A DNA stretch of 64,000 nucleotides from CAITSH01 sp945892985 (lineage in GTDB: Bacteria > Pseudomonadota > Gammaproteobacteria > Burkholderiales > SG8-39). The notes beneath the pieces are model-generated. The model was not told where the DNA came from. It did not search any database and saw nothing but the letters and a program-made list of their open reading frames with translations. The DNA is taken from NCBI GenBank assembly GCA_945892985.1, contig CAMDDU010000008.1, positions 62,001 through 126,000 of the forward strand. Reading direction: 5' to 3'. A program made the translations under genes and the position numbers. The number at the start of each line of letters is the position of its first letter. Position 1 is the first letter of the stretch. Below, in pieces: positions 24,362 through 34,135 of the stretch.

Positions 24362-25937
24362 AGTTGGCGCGATCGTAATCGCTGCCACGGCCAAGCAAGC
24401 CGAACAGACTCACCACAAACGATTTCTCAGCGAGGTGTAATTCGATTTCGCGGCCGTTCTGGTACCAGCCCGAGGGTAACACCAGGCTGGGCGCGAGGCC
24501 GGGCGCGACCGGCAGCAAAAACGCCTGCGAAAAAGGCGTCTTGTGCGCCGGGTTTGCGGGTTTGATGCGCACCATGCAGGCACGGGCGATGCCGGGCAGG
24601 GCGTGCGCACCGATTTCAACGCTGTTGTCGTGCCCGGCCACCAGCCAGCGCACTTCGGCGAGGATCAGGTGTTTTGCACCCTGCGGCCGCAACGCCACCA
24701 GCTGCCGGTGCTGCAGTCGGGCGCCTGCGCCCTTGCGGCGCATTCTGAATCCGGTCGCGCTCTCATCCAAGGTTTCCCATTGCTCGAGCATCGGCGCCGC
24801 CTGCCGGGCAGCGGCTTTCTCGGCCGTCCCCGGCGCATGTTGAAAGATATGCAAGTGCTCGGCATCGCGGCGCGAATAGTCCCATTGAGTGAGGCTGGAA
24901 TGGAAAGGCTTCCCGCTTAGGGCGAAGTGGATGGCGGCAAAGCCGCTTATCAGTTCGGTCGGGGCCATTTGCAGCCGGCGCGGGAATTGCCGCGCCTTGG
25001 GCGCTTCGGTCCAGGCCTGCACCAGCTGCGACAGCAACTCCCCGCAGGCGGGCTGCACGCAATCGATGCCAAGTCCGATCTCGGCGGGGAAGGCGCCGTC
25101 AGCGAGCAGTCGCTGACGGCTCTTGAGGCTGCGCGCCAGTGCGGACATGTCGATATACCGAAGCGAGGTGTTGGACCCGGATAGGGGGGCGCCGACCCAT
25201 TGCGGGCCGTCGCTTGCGCTCATATCGATGCAGTTTGCACCACCGCGTTCGCCGGATGTGGTGATGCGCGGTTTGTGTGACCAGCGGTAGGCCCAGCGGC
25301 GCGTGAACATGAATTCGCGGCTGGACAGGCGGTAAGGCTGCGCAAGCTGTAGCAGCATCGGGCGCAAGTAAGTCGAGGTGCAGGTTCTTACCGCGCCGGC
25401 GCTGAAGCTGACATTGAAATTGGCAAAGCCACGCGTTTCGGCGGTGGTGTGGAGCTCGTGCATCAACTGCCACAGGTCGGGATCGACTTCACGGCGTGCC
25501 AGCCAGAACGTGGCGAGCAGTTCGCCGGTGGCTTCGATCGAGCGCTGGCAGAGCAAGGCCAGGCGGCCCGACAGTTCCGGATGCGTGCCTTTGAGTGCGG
25601 TGCGAAAAAGCCGGCGGTAGCCGCGCATTACGGCACGCCACAAATCGTAGCTTTGCTCGAACGCGGTGTTTTCCAGATGTGCGAGCGGCAGCGCTTTGGC
25701 GAGGAATTTTTTCGCCAGCTCCTCCTGGGCGGCGGCTAGCGGTTTGCGCAGGCGCTCGAGGATGTCGAGGTAGGCGAGGTGTCGCGGTGGAGCCTCTTCC
25801 AGCGCCTCGATTAGCAGGGTGAGTTCATGGCAGGCCTGACGCGGGTCGGACAGGTAGGCTTTGGCCAGCCAATCCTCGCAACTCTTGAGGTCGGATAGTA
25901 GGGGTCGGCTTGCGGGGAGGAAATCGCTTTGGTTCAT
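24345..25937 (-). CDS. Uncharacterised 530-residue protein, paralogue of the next gene; possible PilZ-like tail
   Basis: Cytosolic-looking protein without signal peptide or membrane segment. It has no family I can name with confidence. Residues 1-330 look mostly helical (for example DWLAKAYLSDPRQACHELTLLIEAL). A later segment reads WETLDESATGFRMRRKGAG; the D-x-S-x-x-G pattern followed by a beta-rich stretch with LAEVRWLVAGHDNSVEIGAHAL resembles a PilZ c-di-GMP-binding domain, but the matching RxxxR is not obvious. The chain ends with SGWYQNGREIELHL. The neighbour at 26164 has the same plan and conserved LDESLTGLRM, CVQPFCEK and AGIHHYISG counterparts, so the pair arose by duplication. The gene overlaps the end of phoR tail to tail. 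Confidence 0.75.
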   Translation of the reverse strand: MNQSDFLPASRPLLSDLKSCEDWLAKAYLSDPRQACHELTLLIEALEEAPPRHLAYLDILERLRKPLAAAQEELAKKFLAKALPLAHLENTAFEQSYDLWRAVMRGYRRLFRTALKGTHPELSGRLALLCQRSIEATGELLATFWLARREVDPDLWQLMHELHTTAETRGFANFNVSFSAGAVRTCTSTYLRPMLLQLAQPYRLSSREFMFTRRWAYRWSHKPRITTSGERGGANCIDMSASDGPQWVGAPLSGSNTSLRYIDMSALARSLKSRQRLLADGAFPAEIGLGIDCVQPACGELLSQLVQAWTEAPKARQFPRRLQMAPTELISGFAAIHFALSGKPFHSSLTQWDYSRRDAEHLHIFQHAPGTAEKAAARQAAPMLEQWETLDESATGFRMRRKGAGARLQHRQLVALRPQGAKHLILAEVRWLVAGHDNSVEIGAHALPGIARACMVRIKPANPAHKTPFSQAFLLPVAPGLAPSLVLPSGWYQNGREIELHLAEKSFVVSLFGLLGRGSDYDRANFTARR

Positions 25938-26163
25938 GGCGCCTCCAGAGCCCGGGAGCGGGCTGGGAAATAGATGACATCAGGCTTGTGACACCCGGCC
26001 GTTTAGATTATGACGAAGTCATATTGCCGCTTTGGCAGGGGTGCGGCGAGGAACTATTTGGCAATTCGGCTGTAAATGGGAACTTGGGGCCTGAACGGGA
26101 CCTGCGCTGTGCCGTGGCGGGAATTACGCGCCGGGCTTCGCGTCCCGGGCAATGGGCGGGTAT

Positions 26164-27762
26164 TTACTTCGCCTCGAAGGAGACCCGCTCGAAGTCGACG
26201 CCGCGTTCAAGCAGGGTCGTCAGCATGACCTCCTGCGGCGCTTCGTGCCATACCTCGATGACGCGCTTGGCGCGAAACCACCCGGGTGGCAGCAGCAGTG
26301 AAGCGGGCGAGCGCAGCGCCGTCACCTCGGGCAGGGCGAGGGCGGGAATGAATTTTTCAGCAGCGGCGTTGATGCCGGTGGGTTTGACGGCGACCGCCTG
26401 CGGCACGCCCGGTATGATGCGCACGCCGGCTGTGATATCCATTTCTCGCGTTGAGAGCAGCCGGCGCACGGCGCAAAGCATGAAGTGCCGGCTGTTGCCC
26501 GGACGAATGCCCACCAGTTGCCCTTGTGCGAGCCGCATGCCCGGTTTGTCGGCGGCGCGCATCATGCGCAGGCCGGTCAGGCTTTCGTCGAGCAGCGTCC
26601 ACAATTCCACGGCGTAGCCATGAGTCTGGCTGTAGTCGTTTTCTGCACGCGTGGCGATGCGCCCGAAGGTGGCGATTTCCTGGCGCTCTTTGGAGCTCAG
26701 TTCCCGGGCACTGCCCGGTTGCTTGAAGGGCAGACCCGATATGTAGTGGTGGATGCCGGCGATGCTGCAGGCGACTTGAGCCGGGTTGGCGGCGCTGCTG
26801 CGCGCCTGATCCCGGGTGTTGTTTGGCTCGCACCATTGCCGGTATAGCAGCAGCAGGGTCTTCTCGCAAAATGGCTGCACGCAATCGTCGCCGAGTTTAA
26901 GGCTTTGCGGGGTTTCGCCTTTGCGCAGCAGCATAATGCGGTTTTTCAGGCTGGCGGCCAGGCCGTCCATGCTCAGGTAGCGTGCGCGCGCACCGGACAC
27001 CGGCGTGCGCGAGGCGCCGGCCGACCCTGCGAGGTTGACGCTGAGTTGCGCCAGCCCGGATGTGTTTGCCTCCGCGCTGACGGTGACTTTTTCCGTCCAG
27101 CGCTCCAGCCATTTGGCGATCATGGTGATCTGGCGCGGTGACTGTTCGTTCGGGGTGGCGAGGTTAAGTAGCAGCATCCTCAGCCAGGTCTGTTTCGGCG
27201 TCGTGAGGGTGGTGGCCTGGCCCAAGGGGTCGGAGACTGCGATCTGTTCGAGGCCGCGTTCCTCTGCGAACACGTAGAGGGCATGCGCCAGCTGCCAGTC
27301 ATCCGCTTCGAGGTCCTGGCAGGCCTTGTAGTACTCGTTTAGTTTTTGTGCCACGCAGTCAAGCGCACGCTGGCAGGAAATCGCGCCTTCACCGATGAGC
27401 TCGCCCGCGGCTACCGCTTCGAGGCAGTGCTGGTAGCCCTGGCCGAGTGCATCCCACAGCGCGGTGACATTGAGGAATATCTCGCGCTCGTGTTTGGCCA
27501 GTGGTATCGCGCGAGCGGAGAATTTTTTGGCCAGTTCGGTCTGGACAAAAAATATCGGTTCACGCAACAGTTCGAGAACTTTCAGCCTGACGCTTGGCGC
27601 CAGCGCGAAGGTGTTCAGTTCCTCCAGGTGTGCGAGCAGCGCGCCCTGCGTCGGTGCGACGTTGATGAGGGGAAGGGTTTGCAGCCACGCCGAACAGCTT
27701 TGCGCGTCGGTGAAGCCGGGCTTGTTGTCGGGGCTGGTGGCGGGAAGATTGAAAAAGCGCAT
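26164..27762 (-). CDS. Uncharacterised 532-residue protein, paralogue of the preceding gene
   Basis: Second copy of the same unknown family, same length and order of landmarks: SAWLQTLPLINVAPTQGALLAHLEELN at the N-terminus, YLSMDGLAASLKNRI in the middle, DDCVQPFCEKTLLLLYRQW, IAGIHHYISGLPFK, LDESLTGLRM, then PPGWFRAKRVIEVWHE. The overall similarity is clear but low, so the duplication is old. The ATG at 27762 (MRFFNLPATS) is chosen because it aligns with the start of the paralogue; an ATG at 27795 is possible, and neither has a strong ribosome binding site. A 226-base gap separates the two genes, so each may have its own promoter. Confidence 0.75.
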   Translation of the reverse strand: MRFFNLPATSPDNKPGFTDAQSCSAWLQTLPLINVAPTQGALLAHLEELNTFALAPSVRLKVLELLREPIFFVQTELAKKFSARAIPLAKHEREIFLNVTALWDALGQGYQHCLEAVAAGELIGEGAISCQRALDCVAQKLNEYYKACQDLEADDWQLAHALYVFAEERGLEQIAVSDPLGQATTLTTPKQTWLRMLLLNLATPNEQSPRQITMIAKWLERWTEKVTVSAEANTSGLAQLSVNLAGSAGASRTPVSGARARYLSMDGLAASLKNRIMLLRKGETPQSLKLGDDCVQPFCEKTLLLLYRQWCEPNNTRDQARSSAANPAQVACSIAGIHHYISGLPFKQPGSARELSSKERQEIATFGRIATRAENDYSQTHGYAVELWTLLDESLTGLRMMRAADKPGMRLAQGQLVGIRPGNSRHFMLCAVRRLLSTREMDITAGVRIIPGVPQAVAVKPTGINAAAEKFIPALALPEVTALRSPASLLLPPGWFRAKRVIEVWHEAPQEVMLTTLLERGVDFERVSFEAK

Positions 27763-27924
27763 GTCAGTGTGGGCGCGAAGTTTGCCGCGCACCATCGGGC
27801 TTGCGCCGCGGGAACGCTTTGACTGTCACTTTGTTCATCGCCATGAACTGGATTTTTGCCCCCGACCCCGCCCTCGAGCGGGCACCAATCAAATCTTCAC
27901 CAAGAAAGCATAGCAGAGAGCGGT

Positions 27925-30900
27925 CTAGAGTAGCACCCGTTCGATGCCCCCGTTGTTGGCCGTTTCGACGTATTCGCGCATCCAGTCCGGGCCAAGCACG
28001 TTTTTGGCGATTTCGACCACGATGTAATCGGCGCTTACACCGGTGTCATCCGAGTATCGGGCGAGGCCTTGCAGGCAGGACGGGCAGGAGGTGAGGATTT
28101 TCACCTCGCCGGTGAAAGCATCGTCGCGGTTTGTGCCCGGTGCAGATGCGGGCGCCGCCCGCAACGCCGCCACGCCCTTGCGCATTTCTTCTTCTTTGCG
28201 GTAGCGGATCTGCGTAGAGATGTCCGGGCGCGTCACCGCCAGCGTGCCCGACTCGCCGCAGCAGCGCTCGTTCTGCTGCACGCCACCGCCCATCAACTGG
28301 TTGACGACCTTCATCGGCTGGTGCGTCTTCATCGGCGTGTGGCAGGGGTCGTGATACATGTAGCGCACGCCGGCGACACCCGCGAGCTTGACGTCCTTTT
28401 CCATCAGGTACTCGTGGATGTCCAGCAGGCGGCAGCCAGGGAAAATCTTGTCAAACTCGTATTTCTGCAACTGATCCATGCAGGTGCCGCAGGACACGAT
28501 CACCGTCTTGATGTCGAGGTAATTGAGCGTGTTGGCGACGCGGTGGAAGAGCACGCGGTTGTCGGTGGTGATGCTCTGGCCCTTGGCGTGATCGCCCGCG
28601 GCCGTCTGCGGATAGCCGCAGCACAGGTAACCGGGCGGCAGCACGGTCTGCGCGCCGACGTGATAGAGCATGGCCTGGGTGGCGAGTCCGACCTGGCCGA
28701 ACAGGCGCTCCGAGCCGCAGCCGGGGAAATAGAACACCGCCTCGGCGTCCTCGGCCGTGCGCCTGGGATTGCGGATGATCGGAACGACTTTGTTGTCCTC
28801 GATGTCCAGCAGCGCGCGCGAGGTGCGCTTGGGCAGTCCGCCGGGCATGGGTTTGTTGATGAAATGGATCACCTGCGACTTGAGGGCCGGTTTGCCCACG
28901 CTCGAGGGTGGGCGGCGCGTCTGCCTGCGCGTGACGCCCAACATGCTGGCCACGCGGTAGGCTGCACGCTGCACTTTGAACCCCCACTCGATCATTACGG
29001 TGCGCACCAGTTTGATGGTGTTTGGGTCGGTGGCGTTGAGAAAAAACATCGCCGCCGCTGTGCCGGGGTTGAAGCGTTTTTTGCCCTGCTGGCGCAACAG
29101 GTTGCGCATGGCGATGGAGACGTCGCCAAAATCGATATCCACCGGGCAGGGGTTGGCGCACTTGTGGCAGACGGTGCAGTGGTCGGCAACGTCGCTGAAT
29201 TCGTCAAAGTGGCGGATTGACACGCCGCGCCGCGTTTGCTCCTCGTACAAAAACGCCTCGATCAGCAGCGAAGTGGCGAGGATCTTGTTGCGTGGCGAGT
29301 AAAGAAGGTTGGCGCGCGGCACGTGGGTTGCGCACACCGGTTTGCATTTACCGCAACGCAGGCAGTCTTTGATGGAGGCCGAGATGTTGCCGATTTCGGA
29401 CTGTTCCAGGATCAGCGATTCGGCGCCCAGCAGATTGAACGAGGGCGTGTAGGCGTTGCGCATGTCGCCTCCGGGCAGCAGCTTGCCGGCGTTGAAGCGA
29501 CCCTCCGGATCGACTTGTTCCTTGTAGGCGCGGAAGGTCTCGATTTCCCCTGGCTCGAGAAATTCCATCTTGGTGATGCCAATGCCATGCTCGCCCGAGA
29601 TTACGCCGCCGAGGGACTTGGCCAGTGCCATGATACGAGCGACGGCGCGGTTGGCCGCTTGCAGCATTTCGTAGTCGTCGGAGTTGACCGGGATATTGGT
29701 GTGCACGTTACCGTCGCCGGCGTGCATGTGCAGCGCGACAAAAACGCGGCTCTTGAGCACCTGCTTGTGCAGCCCGTCCAGCCCCTCAAGAATCTTACGG
29801 AACAGCACGCCGTCAAAAATAGTCTCGAACTCGGCGCGAATCTCCTCTTTCCAGGACACCCTCACGGTGTGGTTTTGCAGCAGCGAAAACACCGTGGTGG
29901 CGGCATGGGAAAGACTGGCCAATGCCGGCACGGCGCTGCGCTCTGCCTCAGCCAGAGGCGTGTCGAGGTTGGATAGCAGGTACTGCCAGCGTTGCTTCAC
30001 CGTGGCGAGTACACGGCGCGCGCTCTCCTGCCTGTCGCCCAGCAATTCGGCCGCCGGCAGGCCCTCGGCGTTCTGGTACAGCGGCAACTCGCCTGAGAGG
30101 TAGATATCGAGCGCGTCGAGCAGCTTGAGCTTGTTGGCGATGGACAGCTCGATGTTGATGCGCTCGATGCCGTCGGAGTAGTCGCCGAGGCGGTCCAGCG
30201 GAATCACCACGTCTTCGTTGATCTTGAAGGCGTTGGTGTGTTTGGCGATGGCGGCGGTGCGCGCGCGGTCGAGCCAGAATGTTTTGCGCGATTCGGCGCT
30301 GACGGCGATAAATCCTTCGCCGCCACGCGCGTTGGCGATGCGCACCACGTGAGATGCAGCGAGTGCCACCGCGTTATCGCTTTCGCCGACGATATCGCCG
30401 ATGAGGACCATTTTCGGGCGGCCAGAGCGCCGCGCCTTGGTGGCATAGCCGACGGCCTTGAGGTAGCGCTCGTCCAGATGCTCCAGGCCGGCGAGTATGG
30501 CGCCGCCAGGACGCGTATCAAGGTAGTCCTTGATTTCGACGATCGATGGAACCGAGTCGCGTACTTGCCCGAAGAATTCCAGGCATACGGTACGCGTCGA
30601 TTTGGGCATGCGATGCAGGATGAAACGCGCCGAGGTGATGAGTCCGTCGCAGCCTTCCTTCTGGATGCCCGGCAGGCCGGACAAGAACTTGTCGGTAACA
30701 TCCTTGCCGAGGCCGCTTTTGCGGAATTTCGCGCCTGGTATTTCGAGCACCCTTTCGTCAACCAGCGTCGTGCCATTTTTTTTATAGCGGCAAATTCTGA
30801 ATCGCGCAGTTTCAATATCGTGGATCTTGCCCAGGTTGTGGTCCAGGCGTGTCACTTCCAGCCAGTCGGCCTGCGGCGTCACCATGCGCCAGGAGGCGAG

Positions 30901-31836
30901 GTTGTCGAGCGCCGTTCCCCACAGCACCGCTTTTTTGCCGCCGGCGTTCATGGCGACGTTGCCGCCTATGCACGAAGCGTCGGCCGAGGTCGGGTCGCAG
31001 GCGAAAACGAGGCCTTGTGCCTCGGCCGCCTCCATGACGCGCTTGGTTACCACACCGGCGCCGCAGCGCACGGTGGCAACCGGATGCCCGACGCCTGGCA
31101 GTACCTCCATGGCCGGCGCTGTTAGCGCATCGAGTTTTTCGGTGTTGATAACCGCCGAGTGGCGGCTGAGCGGGATGGCTCCGCCGGTATAGCCGGTGCC
31201 GCCACCGCGCGGAACGATGGTCAGGCCGAGGTCTATGCAATCGCGCACCAGGTCGGCGACCTCTTCTTCGCTGTCCGGGTTGATGACGACGAAGGGATAT
31301 TCGACGCGCCAATCGGTGGCGTCGGTGACGTGCGAGACGCGTGCGAGGCCGTCGAACTGGACGTTGTCGCGATGCGTGCTGCGCGTCAGCAGGCGCATCG
31401 CTTTTTTGCGCAGCTCCCCCATTTCCTTGAACTCGCGCTCAAAGGCGTCGACGGCTTCGTGGCCTTTTTCCAGCAACGAGCCCACTTTAATGTTGCGCGC
31501 GGCGTGTTGCTCAAGCAGATCCGGCGTGAGCGGGGCTTCTGCGAGGTACTGTCCGCGACGCTTTTCTATTTCATGGAGGCGGTGGCGCATCGCCTGCACC
31601 AGCTGCGCCCGGCGGGTCGGATTGTCAAGCAGGTCATCCTGCAGGTAGGGATTGCGGTTGACGACCCAGATGTCGCCCAGCACCTCGTAGAGCATGCGCG
31701 CCGAGCGGCCGGTGCGGCGCTCTTCGCGCAAGTCGAGCAAGGACAGCCAGGCTTGCTCGCCCAGCAGGCGGATGACGACCTCCCTGTCAGACAGGGAGGT
31801 GTAGTTATAGGGAATCTCGCGAAGGCGTACAGACAT
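27925..31836 (-). CDS. DUF3683-FAD-binding oxidase-iron-sulfur fusion protein
   Basis: Very large (1303 residues) predicted respiratory-type 2-hydroxyacid oxidoreductase. Residues 1-180 form the DUF3683 region (LREIPYNYTSLSDREVVIRL). The next part is the PCMH FAD-binding fold (FVVINPDSEEEVADLVRDCI, then PRGGGTGYTGGAIPL), followed by the FAD-oxidase C-terminal domain ending near GVISGEHGIGITKMEFL. Two 4Fe-4S motifs follow (CLRCGKCKPVC and CTVCHKCANPCPVDIDFG). The end carries two CCG-type cysteine-rich domains (GCGSERLFGQ, CCGYPQ, CGTCMDQL; then CCGESGTLAVTRPD). It is a one-chain equivalent of GlcD plus GlcF. The substrate may be lactate or glycolate. The ATG at 31836 is used; a GTG at 31857 is an alternative and neither has a clear ribosome binding site. 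Confidence 0.88.
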   Translation of the reverse strand: MSVRLREIPYNYTSLSDREVVIRLLGEQAWLSLLDLREERRTGRSARMLYEVLGDIWVVNRNPYLQDDLLDNPTRRAQLVQAMRHRLHEIEKRRGQYLAEAPLTPDLLEQHAARNIKVGSLLEKGHEAVDAFEREFKEMGELRKKAMRLLTRSTHRDNVQFDGLARVSHVTDATDWRVEYPFVVINPDSEEEVADLVRDCIDLGLTIVPRGGGTGYTGGAIPLSRHSAVINTEKLDALTAPAMEVLPGVGHPVATVRCGAGVVTKRVMEAAEAQGLVFACDPTSADASCIGGNVAMNAGGKKAVLWGTALDNLASWRMVTPQADWLEVTRLDHNLGKIHDIETARFRICRYKKNGTTLVDERVLEIPGAKFRKSGLGKDVTDKFLSGLPGIQKEGCDGLITSARFILHRMPKSTRTVCLEFFGQVRDSVPSIVEIKDYLDTRPGGAILAGLEHLDERYLKAVGYATKARRSGRPKMVLIGDIVGESDNAVALAASHVVRIANARGGEGFIAVSAESRKTFWLDRARTAAIAKHTNAFKINEDVVIPLDRLGDYSDGIERINIELSIANKLKLLDALDIYLSGELPLYQNAEGLPAAELLGDRQESARRVLATVKQRWQYLLSNLDTPLAEAERSAVPALASLSHAATTVFSLLQNHTVRVSWKEEIRAEFETIFDGVLFRKILEGLDGLHKQVLKSRVFVALHMHAGDGNVHTNIPVNSDDYEMLQAANRAVARIMALAKSLGGVISGEHGIGITKMEFLEPGEIETFRAYKEQVDPEGRFNAGKLLPGGDMRNAYTPSFNLLGAESLILEQSEIGNISASIKDCLRCGKCKPVCATHVPRANLLYSPRNKILATSLLIEAFLYEEQTRRGVSIRHFDEFSDVADHCTVCHKCANPCPVDIDFGDVSIAMRNLLRQQGKKRFNPGTAAAMFFLNATDPNTIKLVRTVMIEWGFKVQRAAYRVASMLGVTRRQTRRPPSSVGKPALKSQVIHFINKPMPGGLPKRTSRALLDIEDNKVVPIIRNPRRTAEDAEAVFYFPGCGSERLFGQVGLATQAMLYHVGAQTVLPPGYLCCGYPQTAAGDHAKGQSITTDNRVLFHRVANTLNYLDIKTVIVSCGTCMDQLQKYEFDKIFPGCRLLDIHEYLMEKDVKLAGVAGVRYMYHDPCHTPMKTHQPMKVVNQLMGGGVQQNERCCGESGTLAVTRPDISTQIRYRKEEEMRKGVAALRAAPASAPGTNRDDAFTGEVKILTSCPSCLQGLARYSDDTGVSADYIVVEIAKNVLGPDWMREYVETANNGGIERVLL

Positions 31837-31912
31837 TTTTAAGACGGGGAGGGGCACAGCGCACCAAGAGGTGGAATCTTACCCCACCGCAGCGCAACAT
31901 CGGGCAATACCC

Positions 31913-32737
31913 CTAAGACTGTGAGGGGTTGTCTGGTTCTTTTTCCGCGGCCGCCTCGGTAAATATGTCGATGTAGCTGGTATAGAAGCTGGCGAACAGT
32001 GTGGGCACCAGGGTCAACACCGCCGGGACCATGCTGTAGATCAGGATACTCGACAGCACGGCGCTGGTCGGGCGCAGCGCGAGGGCGATGATCAGCACCA
32101 GCGTGGGCATAATGCCGCCGATCACGACGAAGGCCAGACTGTAGACCAGAAACGCCCGCCAGTTACGCAGCGTGGCGAAGAAGCTGTAGAAAAGCGATTG
32201 TGCCGCACTCATGCCGCGCCATGCCGCCAGTACCGGTGCAAACCAGTAGCCCATCAGCACCGGCGTATAGATCAGCGTGGCCAGGATCAACGCCAATACC
32301 AACTGGCTTTCGGCAAGCGCTTCCTGCGTCGGCTTCTGGCCGAACAGCATCCAGCGCGCCAGCAGGCCGTTGTCCGCCAGTGCCGAACTGCCCAGTACCA
32401 GTAGGGTTGCGACCAGATAGAGCGCGCCGAGCATGAGCAAGGCCCTCAGGTTCTGTCTGAATCCGGACGACAGCAGCGGCATTCCCACCGGGCGGCTGGC
32501 GGCGAGTTCGCGCGAAAACACCATGAAACTTACAGAAAAGGCCGGTATGAGGGCCGAGGTCACCATCAATCCCAGCCAAGGACCTACCACCGGCACCACC
32601 GACACTATCAGATTGGCGACGGCCATCATCAGCCAGTAGGCGAATACCATGGCAAACCACAGCGCCGGATTTTTGCGAAACAGCGCGAAGCCGTCGCGTA
32701 CCCAATGCCAGCCTTTGATTGCGGGGACGATGTTCAC
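31913..32737 (-). CDS. BPSS1780-family integral membrane protein
   Basis: 274-residue polytopic inner-membrane protein with about six hydrophobic segments. The N-terminal WHWVRDGFALFRKNPALWF and the later VLMGYWFAPVLAAWRGMSAAQSLFYSFFA are the marks of a family named after the Burkholderia pseudomallei protein BPSS1780. The function is unknown. It starts 11 bases after thrB, so both share a transcript, as commonly seen in betaproteobacteria. The C-terminus is short, charged and probably cytoplasmic. Confidence 0.82.
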   Translation of the reverse strand: MNIVPAIKGWHWVRDGFALFRKNPALWFAMVFAYWLMMAVANLIVSVVPVVGPWLGLMVTSALIPAFSVSFMVFSRELAASRPVGMPLLSSGFRQNLRALLMLGALYLVATLLVLGSSALADNGLLARWMLFGQKPTQEALAESQLVLALILATLIYTPVLMGYWFAPVLAAWRGMSAAQSLFYSFFATLRNWRAFLVYSLAFVVIGGIMPTLVLIIALALRPTSAVLSSILIYSMVPAVLTLVPTLFASFYTSYIDIFTEAAAEKEPDNPSQS

Positions 32738-32748
32738 AGATGGAGGCC

Positions 32749-33690
32749 TCAGGTGGGCAGCGCCGCGGCACCGGCGATGCGCAATTCTAGGATGCGGCGG
32801 AAATGTTCCGGATCGTGTGCGTGTGTCATTTCGCCCGGGCGCGGCAGGTAAAAATCAAACAGCCGCGACAACCAGAAGCGTAAAGCACCTGCGCGCAACA
32901 TCACCGGCCAGGCGGCGCGCTCTTCGGGCGTGAAGTCGCGGCGGGCCCGATAGGCGCCGAGCAGCGCGCATGAGCGGGCCGCGTCGATGTTGCCGGCGGC
33001 GTCAATGCACCAGTCGTTCAGGGTTACCGCAACGTCGTAGAGCAAGGCGTCGACGCCGGCGAAGTAAAAATCGATCACGCCGCCAACACGGGGGCCGTCG
33101 AACAGTACGTTGTCGCGGAACAGGTCGGCGTGCACCGGCCCGCGCGGTAGGGCATCGTGGCGGTGTTGCGATTGAAATTCGAGTTCATTGCGCAACAGTG
33201 CCGCTTTGGGCGTGTCGAGAAACGGCATCACCTGCGGCGCCGCCCAAACCCACCAATGTGGACCGCGCGGATTGTGCTGCGCCGCTCGGTAGGAGCGTCC
33301 GGCGATGTGCATGTCGGCGAGCACTTCACCGATGCTGGCGCAATGCGCCGGCGCGGGTTGCATCACCGGCTCGCCCGAGAGGCGCGTGACCAGCGCCGCC
33401 GGCTTGCCGTTGAGTTCGCCGAGCAGGCGGTTGTCCTGGTCGGCGATGGGAAGCGGGCTGGGTATGCCGTGGTGCGCCAAATGCGCCATGAGGTCGAGAT
33501 AAAACGGCAGTTCACTAGGCGCGAGGCGTTCAAACAAGGTGAGGACGTAGCGCCCCTGGTCGGTGGTGACGAAATAGTTGGTGTTTTCTATGCCCGAGGC
33601 TATGCCCTTGAGATCAACAAGGCTGCCTATGGAATAGCGTTGCAGCCAGTGGGAAAGCTGGTTTGGCGTTACTGTGGTGAAAACGGACAC
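32749..33690 (-). CDS. thrB: Homoserine kinase (aminoglycoside-phosphotransferase fold)
   Basis: 313-residue kinase of the ThrB type found in beta- and alphaproteobacteria, which has the APH/choline-kinase fold and not the GHMP fold. It phosphorylates L-homoserine for threonine synthesis. Visible are the N-terminal FTTVTPNQLSHWLQRYSIG, the nucleotide-lobe IENTNYFVTTDQGRYVLTLFE, the catalytic loop PVHADLFRDNVLFDG and the metal-binding GVIDFYFAGVDALLYDVA. DUF2782 lies upstream and the BPSS1780-family gene downstream on the same strand, a conserved arrangement near polA. Confidence 0.93.
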   Translation of the reverse strand: MSVFTTVTPNQLSHWLQRYSIGSLVDLKGIASGIENTNYFVTTDQGRYVLTLFERLAPSELPFYLDLMAHLAHHGIPSPLPIADQDNRLLGELNGKPAALVTRLSGEPVMQPAPAHCASIGEVLADMHIAGRSYRAAQHNPRGPHWWVWAAPQVMPFLDTPKAALLRNELEFQSQHRHDALPRGPVHADLFRDNVLFDGPRVGGVIDFYFAGVDALLYDVAVTLNDWCIDAAGNIDAARSCALLGAYRARRDFTPEERAAWPVMLRAGALRFWLSRLFDFYLPRPGEMTHAHDPEHFRRILELRIAGAAALPT

Positions 33691-33745
33691 GAGGCAACCG
33701 GATGTGGCGGTTCAGGCCGGGCTGGATAGCCCGGTCAGGGAGGCA

Positions 33746-34081
33746 TCAGAACTTTTCGATCTTCCATAACGGCACGCGCAAGCCGGAGTCACCCAGATGC
33801 GAACGTGTGGGTGCGCCATCGCCCAGATCCTCGCGTAATTCGTATTCGGTTCCCGAGGGCGAGGTGACGGTGACGGTTTTTTTGCCGTCTATGGAGGACG
33901 CACGTTCTTCTATCTGCTGTATGTCGCCACGGCGGATGTTAACCGTGGGGGCGTCGACGGCAGAGTCAAAGTTGAAGCCCGGCTCTGGCGGCGGTGCCGG
34001 TACCGGATCGAATTTCGGGCGTTCCTGTGCGTATAGCGGCAGGGCTGCGAAGAGGAGGACTATGGCAAGGAAATGGCGCAT
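33746..34081 (-). CDS. DUF2782-domain periplasmic protein
   Basis: 111-residue exported protein of unknown function. Residues 1-17 are a signal peptide (MRHFLAIVLLFAALPLYAQ). The mature part is Pro-rich at first (PVPAPPPEPGFN), then the DUF2782 core follows, with VNIRRGDIQQIEERAS, the turn TSPSGTEYEL and the end RVPLWKIEKF. Starting at 34081 puts the signal peptide at the terminus; an ATG at 34108 adds nine residues. It sits 55 bases before thrB, as in many relatives. Confidence 0.82.
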   Translation of the reverse strand: MRHFLAIVLLFAALPLYAQERPKFDPVPAPPPEPGFNFDSAVDAPTVNIRRGDIQQIEERASSIDGKKTVTVTSPSGTEYELREDLGDGAPTRSHLGDSGLRVPLWKIEKF

Positions 34082-34135
34082 ATTTTGGTTCCCGATCAGG
34101 GCTTTCATTCTAACAGAACCGGGCGTTTCAGAATG

